A stretch of 64,000 bases of DNA from NCBI GenBank assembly GCA_934636265.1, contig CAKUAD010000007.1, positions 8,769 through 72,768 on the forward strand, written 5' to 3'. Shown one piece after another: positions 27,062 to 35,755 of the stretch. Below the pieces are notes generated by a model. The model searched no databases. It was not told the origin of the DNA and was given only the letters and a program-made list of their open reading frames with translations. Numbering within the stretch: the first letter of the stretch is position 1; every line of letters begins with the position of its first letter. A program made the position numbers and the translations under genes. This DNA is from an uncultured Flavobacterium sp. (GTDB lineage Bacteria; Bacteroidota; Bacteroidia; Flavobacteriales; Flavobacteriaceae).

Positions 27062-28390
27062 ATGAATTTCAGGACCGACATTTTATATCGCAAGCAGCGA
27101 CTTGTCCATTTGCTTGATGTGCTGATCCGTCGGGATAAGGATATTGTGGATGCGCTTTACCGCGATTTTCGCAAACCTGAATTTGAAGCGGTCGCTACTG
27201 AAACTGCCCTTGTTCAGGACGAACTCAAGTACATCATCAAACGCATCCGCCGTTGGTCAAAGCCGCGCAGGGTGTGGCCGTCCATCATCAACTTTCCGTC
27301 GACTGATTACCTGATTCCCGAGCCTTACGGCGATGTGCTGATCATTTCGCCGTGGAATTATCCTTTTCAACTGGCGATGATGCCGCTCATTGCAGCAGTG
27401 GCAGCCGGCAACCGCGTAGTGCTCAAGCCATCGGAACACGCGCCCAATACGGCCGAAGTACTGTCGCTGATCCTTACCGAGGTTTTTGACCCGACACATG
27501 TTGAAGTGTACACCGGAGGCGCCCAGGTAGCGCAAAAGCTTTTGGAACGCCAATGGGATTACATCTTTTTTACAGGAAGTACACAGGTGGGGAAAATCGT
27601 GGCGCGTTCGGCAGCGGAAAATCTGACACCGATAACACTAGAACTGGGCGGAAAAAACCCGTGTATCATAGACGCGTCGGCCAATCTTGAACTGTCGGCG
27701 AGGCGTATTGTGTGGGGAAAATTCATCAACGCCGGACAAACCTGCATAGCGCCTGACTATCTTTTGGTCGATGAAAAAATAAGCGATCAACTAATCAAAC
27801 TGCTCATACGCGAAATTAAAAACGCTTACGGTCAAAATCCCCGTGAATCATCTGACTTTGCGCGTATCATCACCCAAAACCACGCCGAGCGTCTGGCGAA
27901 TCTTATCGATAAGCAGCATCTGGTTTATGGCGGCGAGATCGATTTGGAGAACCGTTACATCAGCCCCACTGTTGTGCTGAATCCGCCGTTGGAATCCGGC
28001 CTGATGGGCGATGAAATTTTTGGACCGATACTTCCCATACTCACCTACCGCAATCACGACGATTTGCACAAAGTGATTAGCCGGTATGAACGGCCGCTCG
28101 GATTTTATATTTTTACACAAAACCAAGCCATTGCCGATGCGCTGCTAAGCCAGTATTCCTTTGGCGGAGGCTGTGTGAACGACACCGTAATCCAGTACGC
28201 CAACCGCCGACTGCCTTTTGGAGGCGTGGGCCACAGTGGGTTGGGGGCCTACCACGGTAAGAGAAGTTTTGACACATTTACACATTACAAACCGGTCGTA
28301 AAGCGCGGTACTTGGATTGATCCTTCGCTGCGTTATGCGCCCTATGGCAATAAAGCCGGCCTGATCCGGAAACTTTTTAAATGGATGTAA
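27062..28390 (+). CDS. Aldehyde dehydrogenase, class 3-like
   Basis: 442 residues, the short length of class 3/fatty-aldehyde enzymes that lack the N-terminal arm. Catalytic residues are E194 (LELGGKNP) and C228 (NAGQTCIAPDYLL); the NAD-binding block FTGSTQVGKIV is at 170-180. A C-terminal basic helix (AGLIRKLFKWM) may touch the membrane, as in fatty-aldehyde dehydrogenases. It oxidises aldehydes to acids with NAD(P); long-chain lipid aldehydes are a reasonable guess only. The zinc metallopeptidase gene follows after 12 bases. Confidence 0.95.
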   Translation: MNFRTDILYRKQRLVHLLDVLIRRDKDIVDALYRDFRKPEFEAVATETALVQDELKYIIKRIRRWSKPRRVWPSIINFPSTDYLIPEPYGDVLIISPWNYPFQLAMMPLIAAVAAGNRVVLKPSEHAPNTAEVLSLILTEVFDPTHVEVYTGGAQVAQKLLERQWDYIFFTGSTQVGKIVARSAAENLTPITLELGGKNPCIIDASANLELSARRIVWGKFINAGQTCIAPDYLLVDEKISDQLIKLLIREIKNAYGQNPRESSDFARIITQNHAERLANLIDKQHLVYGGEIDLENRYISPTVVLNPPLESGLMGDEIFGPILPILTYRNHDDLHKVISRYERPLGFYIFTQNQAIADALLSQYSFGGGCVNDTVIQYANRRLPFGGVGHSGLGAYHGKRSFDTFTHYKPVVKRGTWIDPSLRYAPYGNKAGLIRKLFKWM

Positions 28391-28402
28391 AACCCGATTA
28401 TT

Positions 28403-29251
28403 ATGAAATGGAACAAGCGCGAAAGCGGAAATTTTGAGGATCGCCGCGGCATGTCGGGCGGCGGAAAAGCTCTTTTGGGCGGAGGCGTCATTGGTGTAAT
28501 TGTTTTACTGCTCAACATGTTTGGCGGCGAAACGGGCCAGACCATCGGGACTATTCTGGAACAGCAAAACCAAGGGCAAACGCAGGGCGGTCAAACCCGC
28601 GAACTGTCGGCCGAGGAAAAGCAACTTGGCGATTTTGCCGAGGCTTGTTTTGTGTACAACAATGAAACCTGGGCCAGGATTTTCAGTGAAAACGGCATGC
28701 TGTACGAGGAACCGGGCATGGTATTGTTTGACGATGGCGTCAATACGGCCTGCGGAAGTGCCACATCGGCGGCTGGACCATTTTACTGTCCGGGCGACAA
28801 CAAAGTGTACATGGACCTCCGGTTTTTTGAAGAACTCAAATCCCGATTTGGTGCTAAAGGCGGCGACTTTGCCATCGCCTACGTCATTGCGCATGAAATA
28901 GGACACCACGTGCAGACCGTCATGGGAACCTCGGCAAAAGTGAGGAAGATGCAGCAACAGGTTGGTGAGGTTGAAGCCAACAAACTATCAGTGGGCATGG
29001 AACTTCAAGCCGACTTTTATGCCGGTGTTTGGGCGCACTACAACAAAAACCTTCTGGAAGCGGGTGATATCGACGAAGCATTGAGCGCTGCCCATGCCGT
29101 TGGTGATGATGCCATCCAGAAACGCGTCCGCGGCGATGTCCAACCCGATACGTTTACGCACGGAACGTCGGAGCAGCGCAAATATTGGTTTATGCGAGGC
29201 TACGAAACCGGGGATATCAGTCAGGGCGATACGTTCAAGACGATCCGGTAG
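28403..29251 (+). CDS. KPN_02809/YpfJ-family neutral zinc metallopeptidase
   Basis: 282 residues. One TM helix (about 25-41) anchors the protein near its N-terminus. After a Gln-rich linker comes the metallopeptidase domain with zinc motif HEIGHH (164-169) and the downstream Glu region SVGMELQADFYAGVWAHY, which supplies the third ligand. The blocks GPFYCPGDNKVYMDL and ACGSATSAAGPFYC are typical of this family. It is thought to act in the periplasm. Shares a transcript with the aldehyde dehydrogenase gene. Confidence 0.95.
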   Translation: MKWNKRESGNFEDRRGMSGGGKALLGGGVIGVIVLLLNMFGGETGQTIGTILEQQNQGQTQGGQTRELSAEEKQLGDFAEACFVYNNETWARIFSENGMLYEEPGMVLFDDGVNTACGSATSAAGPFYCPGDNKVYMDLRFFEELKSRFGAKGGDFAIAYVIAHEIGHHVQTVMGTSAKVRKMQQQVGEVEANKLSVGMELQADFYAGVWAHYNKNLLEAGDIDEALSAAHAVGDDAIQKRVRGDVQPDTFTHGTSEQRKYWFMRGYETGDISQGDTFKTIR

Positions 29252-29345
29252 CGGAGCTAAGTTATTGAGAAGGATAACTACTCAATAGGTTCCGAATACC
29301 ATTTCATTAAATCAAGGGATTTGTAATCAGCGCTTTATATACATT

Positions 29346-29858
29346 ATGAAACGCAGACTGTTTGGAACCAACAAAGCTGTTGAAGATAAAATAGCCAATC
29401 TTAACCGTATCGATGTTTTTGACGATGGGTGGTCAGAAGTTTATCTGGATCCGGAAACGAACGAAAAATGGCTGAAGTATGTGATTGATCCCGATCGCGG
29501 AAAATTTTATCATTTGGTTCTATTTGAACCTAAACTATCAAAAAATGATTTGATCCAAGTTGCATTGCAGTCAGAGCACAAAGATGAAGTTGCGGCAGCA
29601 AGTAAAAGGTTATTCCTCACTGAAAACTTTTTATTCTATTCGTACGATTTGCTTGACGGAATCGAAAAAAAAATACATGCCGGTGATTTGGATGAAAATC
29701 GAAAAGAATGCATCAAAAATCTTATTATAGCCGCGCAATTGAACAACCGGGTCAATAACAATACTATACTCAAAAATTCAAAAGAAGTTGTCGATGCAGA
29801 ATACTCATTACAATCAGAAATTGCCGATAGAGCCGAAACAATTTTAAACTCATTATGA
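29346..29858 (+). CDS. Orphan AT-rich gene of unknown function
   Basis: 170 residues, no signal peptide, no TM helix. The chain is charged and mostly helical after an N-terminal beta segment (DVFDDGWSEVYLDPETNEKW). That segment has the look of polymorphic-toxin immunity proteins of the SUKH/Imm27 type, but no toxin is near and the match is weak. The base composition is clearly more AT-rich than its neighbours, and it lies in about 850 bases of AT-rich DNA between two core genes, a sign of recent acquisition. Confidence 0.7.
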   Translation: MKRRLFGTNKAVEDKIANLNRIDVFDDGWSEVYLDPETNEKWLKYVIDPDRGKFYHLVLFEPKLSKNDLIQVALQSEHKDEVAAASKRLFLTENFLFYSYDLLDGIEKKIHAGDLDENRKECIKNLIIAAQLNNRVNNNTILKNSKEVVDAEYSLQSEIADRAETILNSL

Positions 29859-30105
29859 AAATTTAATCCTGTTTACGAACACTAAGTGGCTAGTTGCTTA
29901 TTTTATGGTTTAAGCATCAAATTCCCAAGGAAGGATCCTTTAGATTTTCCTTTTTAGGGCTTGTCACCAAATGACCTTTTATAAGGATATTACCGGAAGA
30001 GCACCAATTGTTTTCATTTTATTCAGGTTTTAGATTGTTACTTTAATTCTTCAAATTCAACCGTTCCTCAAATTGTCTACCGCCCTCTTTTGGCCGGCCC
30101 AATCA
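29859..30105. other. AT-rich gap, no gene seen
   Basis: About 250 bases between the orphan gene and the comM/yifB gene. A weak 6-bp stem AAGGAA (29927-29932) with TTCCTT (29947-29952) followed by Ts may be the terminator of the orphan gene. Nothing else is recognisable. Confidence 0.3.
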
Positions 30106-31638
30106 TTATCCCAGCCATCCCTCCCTATCCAGGCTTCGGTACTGAATCGCCTCGGCAATATGATGGGCCGATACTTGGTCAGCGCATTCCAGATCGGCGA
30201 TTGTACGCGAGACCTTTAGGATCCTGTCATAAGCCCTTGCCGAAAGATTCAGTCGCTGCATCGCGGATTTAAGCAATTGCAGCGAGGCATCGTTTAGTGC
30301 ACACCATTGGCGGATCTGTCGCGTGTTCATCTGCGCATTGTAATGCACATGGGGATGATCTGCAAACCGCCTGCTCTGGATTTCCCGCGCCGCCATCACC
30401 CTTTCTCGGATTACGGCACTGGGTTCGGCCGGCCGCAATTCAGACAGTTTTTCAAAGGGGACAGGAGTCACTTCGATATGAATGTCAATCCGGTCGAGCA
30501 ACGGTCCCGAAATCTTACCCATGTAGCGCTGCATTTCCTGCGCCGATACATTACCCGGCGATCCCGGATCATTAAAAAAACCACCCGGACTGGGGTTCAT
30601 GCTCGCCACCAGCATAAACGACGCCGGATAGGTAACCGTGCACTTGGCACGCGAAATGGTCACTTCCCGATCCTCGAGCGGCTGGCGCATCACCTCGAGC
30701 ACATCCCTTTTAAACTCGGGCAACTCATCAAGAAACAACACCCCGTTGTGCGAAAGCGAGATTTCACCCGGTTGCGGGTAGCTGCCGCCACCAACGAGTG
30801 CCGAATTTGAAATCGTATGATGCGGACTCCTAAAAGGCCGGCTGTTCATCAATCCCACTTCCTTTAGCTTTCCCGCCACGCTGTGAATTTTGGTCGTTTC
30901 GAGCGCCTCCCGCAAAGTCATCGGCGGTAAGATTCCCGGCAGACGTTTGGCCAACATTGTTTTGCCCGCACCCGGCGGCCCAATCAGGATGATGTTGTGT
31001 CCGCCCGCGGCAGCAATCTCCATGCAACGCTTGATACCTTCCTGCCCTTTTACATCGCTAAAATCATTTTCAAATTCAGGTGTATTCCCAAAATCAGTAC
31101 TGGCGTCAAAAACTGTGGGCTGCAGATCAGACGTTCCCTCAAAAATGGCCACGACATCCTTTAGATTTGCCGCGCCATACACCTCAAGACCGGCAACAAT
31201 GGCCGCTTCCTGAGCGTTCTGTCCTGGCAATATCAATCCTTTAAATCCTTCTTCACGCGCTTTGATGGCAATGGGAAGCGCACCGCGGATAGGTTTAAGC
31301 GTTCCGTCAAGCGAGAGCTCTCCCATGAGGACAAAATCCCCAACCTTTTCTGATGGAATTTGTCCCGATGCCGCCAATATCCCGATAGCAAGCGGAACGT
31401 CATAAGCCGATCCCTCCTTTCGCAAATCGGCCGGAGCCATATTGATGATGATTTTTTTACCCGGCATGTTCAGCCCGTTGTTTTTAAGGGCGGCGGCAAT
31501 CCGGTAACTGCTTTCCTTGATGGCATTGTCGGGCAGGCCTACCAAATGATACCCGATGCCGGTTTCAATGTTTACCTCGATGGTTATGGTGATGGCTTCA
31601 ATCCCAAAGACGGCGCTTCCAAAAACTTTAATCAGCAT
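30106..31638 (-). CDS. comM: YifB/ComM Mg-chelatase-like AAA ATPase
   Basis: 510 residues from the ATG at 31638; an upstream in-frame ATG at 31671 is disfavoured because the N-terminus of this family begins MLIKVFGSAVFGIEA. Order: ChlI-like N-domain, AAA+ core with Walker A GPPGAGKTML around residue 215-225, sensor blocks, and the C-terminal Mg-chelatase region ending in the NLSARAYDRILKVSRT helix. ComM is a hexameric helicase that drives branch migration of integrated ssDNA in natural transformation. Flavobacteria conserve it without always being known to be competent. A TACCTTAG box (31655-31662, minus strand) fits the chosen start. Confidence 0.95.
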   Translation of the reverse strand: MLIKVFGSAVFGIEAITITIEVNIETGIGYHLVGLPDNAIKESSYRIAAALKNNGLNMPGKKIIINMAPADLRKEGSAYDVPLAIGILAASGQIPSEKVGDFVLMGELSLDGTLKPIRGALPIAIKAREEGFKGLILPGQNAQEAAIVAGLEVYGAANLKDVVAIFEGTSDLQPTVFDASTDFGNTPEFENDFSDVKGQEGIKRCMEIAAAGGHNIILIGPPGAGKTMLAKRLPGILPPMTLREALETTKIHSVAGKLKEVGLMNSRPFRSPHHTISNSALVGGGSYPQPGEISLSHNGVLFLDELPEFKRDVLEVMRQPLEDREVTISRAKCTVTYPASFMLVASMNPSPGGFFNDPGSPGNVSAQEMQRYMGKISGPLLDRIDIHIEVTPVPFEKLSELRPAEPSAVIRERVMAAREIQSRRFADHPHVHYNAQMNTRQIRQWCALNDASLQLLKSAMQRLNLSARAYDRILKVSRTIADLECADQVSAHHIAEAIQYRSLDREGWLG

Positions 31639-31752
31639 GACGTGGCGTATTGGGCTAAGGTACGTCGTCAACGTCTCACCTCGGATACAGATAATCTACC
31701 GCAAATGTGAATTTTTTTGTCAAATAGACTTGTCTATATGTAAAACATACTT

Positions 31753-31760
31753 TACTTTTG
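31753..31760 (+). promoter_or_regulatory. Promoter of the membrane protein/XRE pair (-7 with -33)
   Basis: TACTTTTG matches TAnnTTTG exactly. A TTG at 31730-31732 lies 20 bases upstream, the spacing expected for the -33 element. The ATG is at 31778. Confidence 0.65.
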
Positions 31761-31777
31761 GTCAAAACATCTTTACA

Positions 31778-32254
31778 ATGGAAACAAAATTTCTATTTCC
31801 ACATTCATTTAAAAAAATCGGATGGATGATATTGGTACCCGCCCTGATCTGCCTGGCGTGGACCTTCCGCACCGGAACGTTCGAACTGGGCATCGACGCA
31901 TCTGTATTTGCCGTAATGAGCGATGAATTCCTGGGCAATGAACAGTTTTTTGCGTTTGTTCAAAATGACCTGACCGATGAAATCCTCATTACACTGGTGG
32001 TGACCGGATGTATGCTTACGGGATTTTCCAGGCTGACGGATGAGGACGAATTCACGGCCAAAATCCGCTATGAGAGCCTGGCCTGGGCGCTTTGGTTTAA
32101 TTTTGTGCTGTTGATGTTGGCCACCTGGTTGGTTTACGGCCTGTTTTATTTACAGGTGATGATGCTCAGTATGATATCGGTGCCGCTGTTTTTTGTTGCG
32201 CGGTTTCACCTGATGCTTTACAAACTCAAAAAAATGCAACGGGATGACCAATAA
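31778..32254 (+). CDS. Membrane protein paired with an XRE regulator
   Basis: 158 residues from the ATG at 31778, chosen because it lies 17 bases after a full promoter. Three to four hydrophobic helices (WMILVPALICLAWTF, ILITLVVTGCMLTGF, WALWFNFVLLMLATWLVYGL, MISVPLFFVARFHLML). The blocks LTDEDEFTAKIRYESLAWA resemble a family of small flavobacterial membrane proteins that always precede a short XRE regulator. Overlaps that regulator by 11 bases. Role unknown. Confidence 0.75.
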   Translation: METKFLFPHSFKKIGWMILVPALICLAWTFRTGTFELGIDASVFAVMSDEFLGNEQFFAFVQNDLTDEILITLVVTGCMLTGFSRLTDEDEFTAKIRYESLAWALWFNFVLLMLATWLVYGLFYLQVMMLSMISVPLFFVARFHLMLYKLKKMQRDDQ

Positions 32255-32444
32255 CCTGCGCATATTCCGGGCCATAAACGGATTGTCGCAGGCGCAACTG
32301 GCCGACGCCATCGGGGTTAGCCGACAAACCGTCAACGCCATCGAGACGGGTAGGTATGTCCCGTCAACCGTACTGGCACTAAAGATTGCGGCGCACTTTA
32401 AAAAGCCGCTCGAGGAGATTTTTGCACTCGAAGCCGGGGACTGA
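32244..32444 (+). CDS. Short XRE-family regulator (YgzD type)
   Basis: 66 residues, a single HTH_3 domain: LRIFRAINGLSQAQLADAIG, VSRQTVNAIETGRYVPSTVL, ALKIAAHFKKPLEEIFAL. The family is usually annotated as a YgzD-like regulator; such proteins pair with a membrane partner that holds or releases them. The ATG lies inside the end of the membrane protein gene, so the two are translationally coupled. Regulation of the same promoter (31730-31760) is likely by analogy. Confidence 0.92.
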   Translation: MTNNLRIFRAINGLSQAQLADAIGVSRQTVNAIETGRYVPSTVLALKIAAHFKKPLEEIFALEAGD

Positions 32445-34433
32445 TCAAAAAGCCGCTACCCCGTCGCGCAGCCATTTAAGATACTCGGGAATATCGGGTG
32501 TATAACCAATTGGGTCAATCAGGTTTTGCTCATCGTGGCCCATAAGGACATAGAACGGCTGCGTGTTGGTTTGGTAACGACTGATCATAAAATCAGCCCA
32601 TTTGTTGCCGATGGATTTAATCTTTTTCCCGGTAGTGGCCGATACGAACTGCTCGCTTTCAGGTAGCGGACGCTTGTCGTCAACGTATAGTGAAATCAGT
32701 ACCACATCATTCTGAAGCACCTTGAGCACCTGTTCGTCACTCCAAACGTTGATTTCCATCTTGCGGCAGTTGACACAGGCAAATCCGGTAAAATCCAAAA
32801 GTACCGGCTTGCCCATCTTTTTGGCATGCGCAAGACCTTTTTCATAATCGGTAAAGGTGACTATTCCGTGCTCGCCAAACTTAGCGCCCTCAGGCAAGGC
32901 CTCAGTCCTGTCGGTAACGGCAGGGCCAAAACCACCGGGGCTTTCGCTGTAGGTTTGCGGCGGCGGGAACGCACTGATCAGCTTAAGCGGTGCGCCAAAC
33001 AATCCCGGAATCATGTACACGGTAAACGACAGCACCAACAACGCCAAAATCAACCGGCCCACCGATATAAACGGCAGCGGACTGTCGTGCGGAAGCGTAA
33101 TCTTCCCCAGCAGGTACAAGCCCCAGGTCCCAAAAATCGCGATCCATATCGCCAAAAACGTTTCGCGCTCCAGCAAATGCGCCTGAAGCACCAAATCAGC
33201 ATTCGACAGGAATTTAAAGGCAAGCGCCAGTTCAAGGAAACCAAGCGACACTTTAACGGTGTTGAGCCAGCCGCCTGACTTTGGCAACGTGTTGAGCCAG
33301 CCCGGGAACATGGCAAAAAGCATAAACGGAAGCGCCAGTGCAAGCGAGAATCCAAACATGCCAACTACCGGGGCAATTCCGCCTTTTGAGGCGGCAATCA
33401 CCAACAGATCGCCTACAATGATACCCGTGCACGAAAACGACACAATGGCCAGTGCAAGCGCCATAAACAAAATGCCGATAATCCCGCCGCGATCAGCCTG
33501 GCGGTCAACCTTGTTGGCCCATGAATTGGGCAACATAATCTCGAACGCACCCAAAAACGACATGGCAAAAATGATAAGCAACAGGAAGAAAATCAAGTTA
33601 AACCAAACATTGGTCGAGAGTTCGTTGAGTGCTTCGGCACCAAAAATCGCGGTGATGATCGAGCCCAGCAAAACATAAATCAGGATAATCGAGAACCCGT
33701 AGATAAACGCATTCTTGATTCCGGCCGCGCGGGTCTTGCTCTGCTTGGTAAAATAGCTTACCGTCATGGGAATCATCGGGAACACGCAAGGGGTCATAAG
33801 CGCGGCAAATCCGCCCAAAAACGACAGGAAGAAAATCCCCCAAAGACTTCCTTCGCCCGTGCGGGGTTTAGAAGGCGTTACCGCAGCCTTCTTGGCGGGC
33901 GGTGCATTAGGTGCAGCAGCCAAAGTATCGACTGTCGGATTTACGGCAGATGCAGTGTCTACCGATACAGTAGCGACGGCAGGCTTTTCAACTTTGGGAA
34001 TCGCAAATTCAAAGTCCTCACTGCCGTTGATGCAAGCCTCCTTGCACACCTGATAATCCACCGTAACCTTGATGGTCTTAACCGACGGATCCAGGATTTT
34101 CACGCGCTGCGTCAGGCGGAAATCCTTTTCAAAGTAATATTCGTCAACCTCAAAAATGTCGCTGTATTTCTTTTTATACGGCGTCTCCTTGGTCTTTCCA
34201 ACCAGTTCGTACTTGCCTTTTTCCCAATCGAGCGTCAACGGCAGCGGACCGTTCTCGGGCGTATACTGCGAGTATACCACCCAATCGGTTTGGATAACGG
34301 CGGTAAAAATCAGGTTAAACTCATTGTCATTAATCTTCTCGACTTTTGACGACCAGGTAACCGGTTTGACAATCTGGGCAAAAACAGCATTCAGGGAAAA
34401 GAGCGCCAGTAAGGCAAAAAGAAGTTTTTTCAT
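32445..34433 (-). CDS. dsbD: Thiol:disulfide interchange protein DsbD
   Basis: 662 residues. Signal peptide, N-terminal DsbD-alpha-like immunoglobulin domain (to ~160), a Pro/Ala/Thr-rich linker, an eight-helix membrane domain with the cysteines of TPCVFPMIPM and SFSCTGIIVGD, and a C-terminal thioredoxin-like domain with C553-V-N-C556. It carries electrons from cytoplasmic thioredoxin to periplasmic thiol proteins. The Pro/Ala linker is longer than in enterobacteria. It is the last gene of the six-gene minus-strand operon and overlaps tilS by 4 bases. Confidence 0.95.
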   Translation of the reverse strand: MKKLLFALLALFSLNAVFAQIVKPVTWSSKVEKINDNEFNLIFTAVIQTDWVVYSQYTPENGPLPLTLDWEKGKYELVGKTKETPYKKKYSDIFEVDEYYFEKDFRLTQRVKILDPSVKTIKVTVDYQVCKEACINGSEDFEFAIPKVEKPAVATVSVDTASAVNPTVDTLAAAPNAPPAKKAAVTPSKPRTGEGSLWGIFFLSFLGGFAALMTPCVFPMIPMTVSYFTKQSKTRAAGIKNAFIYGFSIILIYVLLGSIITAIFGAEALNELSTNVWFNLIFFLLLIIFAMSFLGAFEIMLPNSWANKVDRQADRGGIIGILFMALALAIVSFSCTGIIVGDLLVIAASKGGIAPVVGMFGFSLALALPFMLFAMFPGWLNTLPKSGGWLNTVKVSLGFLELALAFKFLSNADLVLQAHLLERETFLAIWIAIFGTWGLYLLGKITLPHDSPLPFISVGRLILALLVLSFTVYMIPGLFGAPLKLISAFPPPQTYSESPGGFGPAVTDRTEALPEGAKFGEHGIVTFTDYEKGLAHAKKMGKPVLLDFTGFACVNCRKMEINVWSDEQVLKVLQNDVVLISLYVDDKRPLPESEQFVSATTGKKIKSIGNKWADFMISRYQTNTQPFYVLMGHDEQNLIDPIGYTPDIPEYLKWLRDGVAAF

Positions 34434-35737
34434 GGTATAAAATCAATCCTGATTATATTTTGGGTAGCATCGGTTACCTTGAACAAATCGCTCATGCGGC
34501 GTCCAACCACCCACAAAATGAGATCGCCTGAACACAACACCCAAACGGCGTCCTTGTCCGGCAGCGACACCTTTTCATCCTTGAGGAATTTGGCCACTTT
34601 TTTCGAGCCGCGCATCCCAAACGGAACAAAGAAATCGCCTGCTTGCCACCTGCGCAACATCAGTGGAAACTGCAGCAAATCGGCATCGGCAAATATACGA
34701 TTATCGCCCGCATCTTTAACGGCATCGGCCATCGAAAATTTCAATCGCACGGGCAACGCAACTTCAGGCGTTCCAAAGGCAATCAAAACCGCTTCATTAC
34801 TTGGCTCCTGCAGCTTTTCCAGAATGAGAACCTCGCGGTCCTTCACCAGCCGGTGCGTAGCCGACAGCACCTGCTTACCAGACATGGCCTTTACCAGCGC
34901 ATACACATCGTCCCAGGCCGTAAAACCATAGGGCGCAAGCCAGTGATGCAAATACGCCGCATAATGTTCCAGGCGCGTCAGTTCATGACATTTAAAAAGC
35001 GTTTTTCCCGCAAGCTCAACCGCCACCTCCCTGTAAACCAGGTGCGCGGCATCGTCGGCCATCCGCCTGGCCATGTAAAGGTTTTTAAGGCTTTCGCCGA
35101 TGGCATCCGCAAAACCCGGAACCGTATCGTTTAATACGGGAATCAGCTTTTGCCGGATGCGGTTTCGCAAATAATCACCGGATGCGTTGCTGCTGTCCTC
35201 GCGCCAGTCAATCAACTGACTGCGGACAAACGCCTCCAACTCATGTCGGTAAAAAGGCAAAAGGGGACGCACAATCTTCCCGTTTTGCTCCGGAATGCCT
35301 GACAGTCCGCCAATTCCGGAACGACGCGAAAGGTTGATCAAAAACGTCTCGATGTTGTCGTCGGCGTGATGGGCCGTCAGCAGATAGTCATATTTAAATT
35401 TGTCGAGCAATTCATCAAACCACATATAGCGCAACTGACGGGCAGCCAGCTGGATCGATAACCGATTGTCGGTGGCAAAGGCGCGGGTGTCAAATCGGGT
35501 ATGGTGAAGCGTAAGGCCGTTGCGTTGGGCAAAATCAGCTACAAAGTGCGCATCGGCATCGCTTTCAATGCCCCTGAGCGTAAAATTGCAGTGCGCCAGC
35601 GACACATCGAATCCGCTTTTCAAAAAAAGGTCGCACATGGCCATACTGTCAAGACCACCGCTCACGGCCAGCAATAGCCGGGACTTCCGCAAAAACGGAA
35701 AGCGCGCATCCAAGTGATCCTGAAAAGCCTTGAGCAT
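34430..35737 (-). CDS. tilS: tRNA(Ile)-lysidine synthetase
   Basis: 435 residues from the ATG at 35737 (an in-frame TTG two codons earlier is ignored). The ATP-binding P loop is SGGLDS (26-31), the family signature, and the blocks HCNFTLRGIESDADAHFV, LTAHHADDNIETFLINL and DNSRRSGIGGLSGIPEQNGKIVRP-type residues are present. A C-terminal TilS domain is at about 350-435 (FVPFGMRGSKKVAKFLKDE). The enzyme adds lysine to C34 of tRNA-Ile so that it reads AUA. Essential in most bacteria. Third from the promoter side of housekeeping genes in the operon. Confidence 0.95.
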   Translation of the reverse strand: MLKAFQDHLDARFPFLRKSRLLLAVSGGLDSMAMCDLFLKSGFDVSLAHCNFTLRGIESDADAHFVADFAQRNGLTLHHTRFDTRAFATDNRLSIQLAARQLRYMWFDELLDKFKYDYLLTAHHADDNIETFLINLSRRSGIGGLSGIPEQNGKIVRPLLPFYRHELEAFVRSQLIDWREDSSNASGDYLRNRIRQKLIPVLNDTVPGFADAIGESLKNLYMARRMADDAAHLVYREVAVELAGKTLFKCHELTRLEHYAAYLHHWLAPYGFTAWDDVYALVKAMSGKQVLSATHRLVKDREVLILEKLQEPSNEAVLIAFGTPEVALPVRLKFSMADAVKDAGDNRIFADADLLQFPLMLRRWQAGDFFVPFGMRGSKKVAKFLKDEKVSLPDKDAVWVLCSGDLILWVVGRRMSDLFKVTDATQNIIRIDFIP

Positions 35738-35755
35738 GCTCAAAATTAAGCAAAA

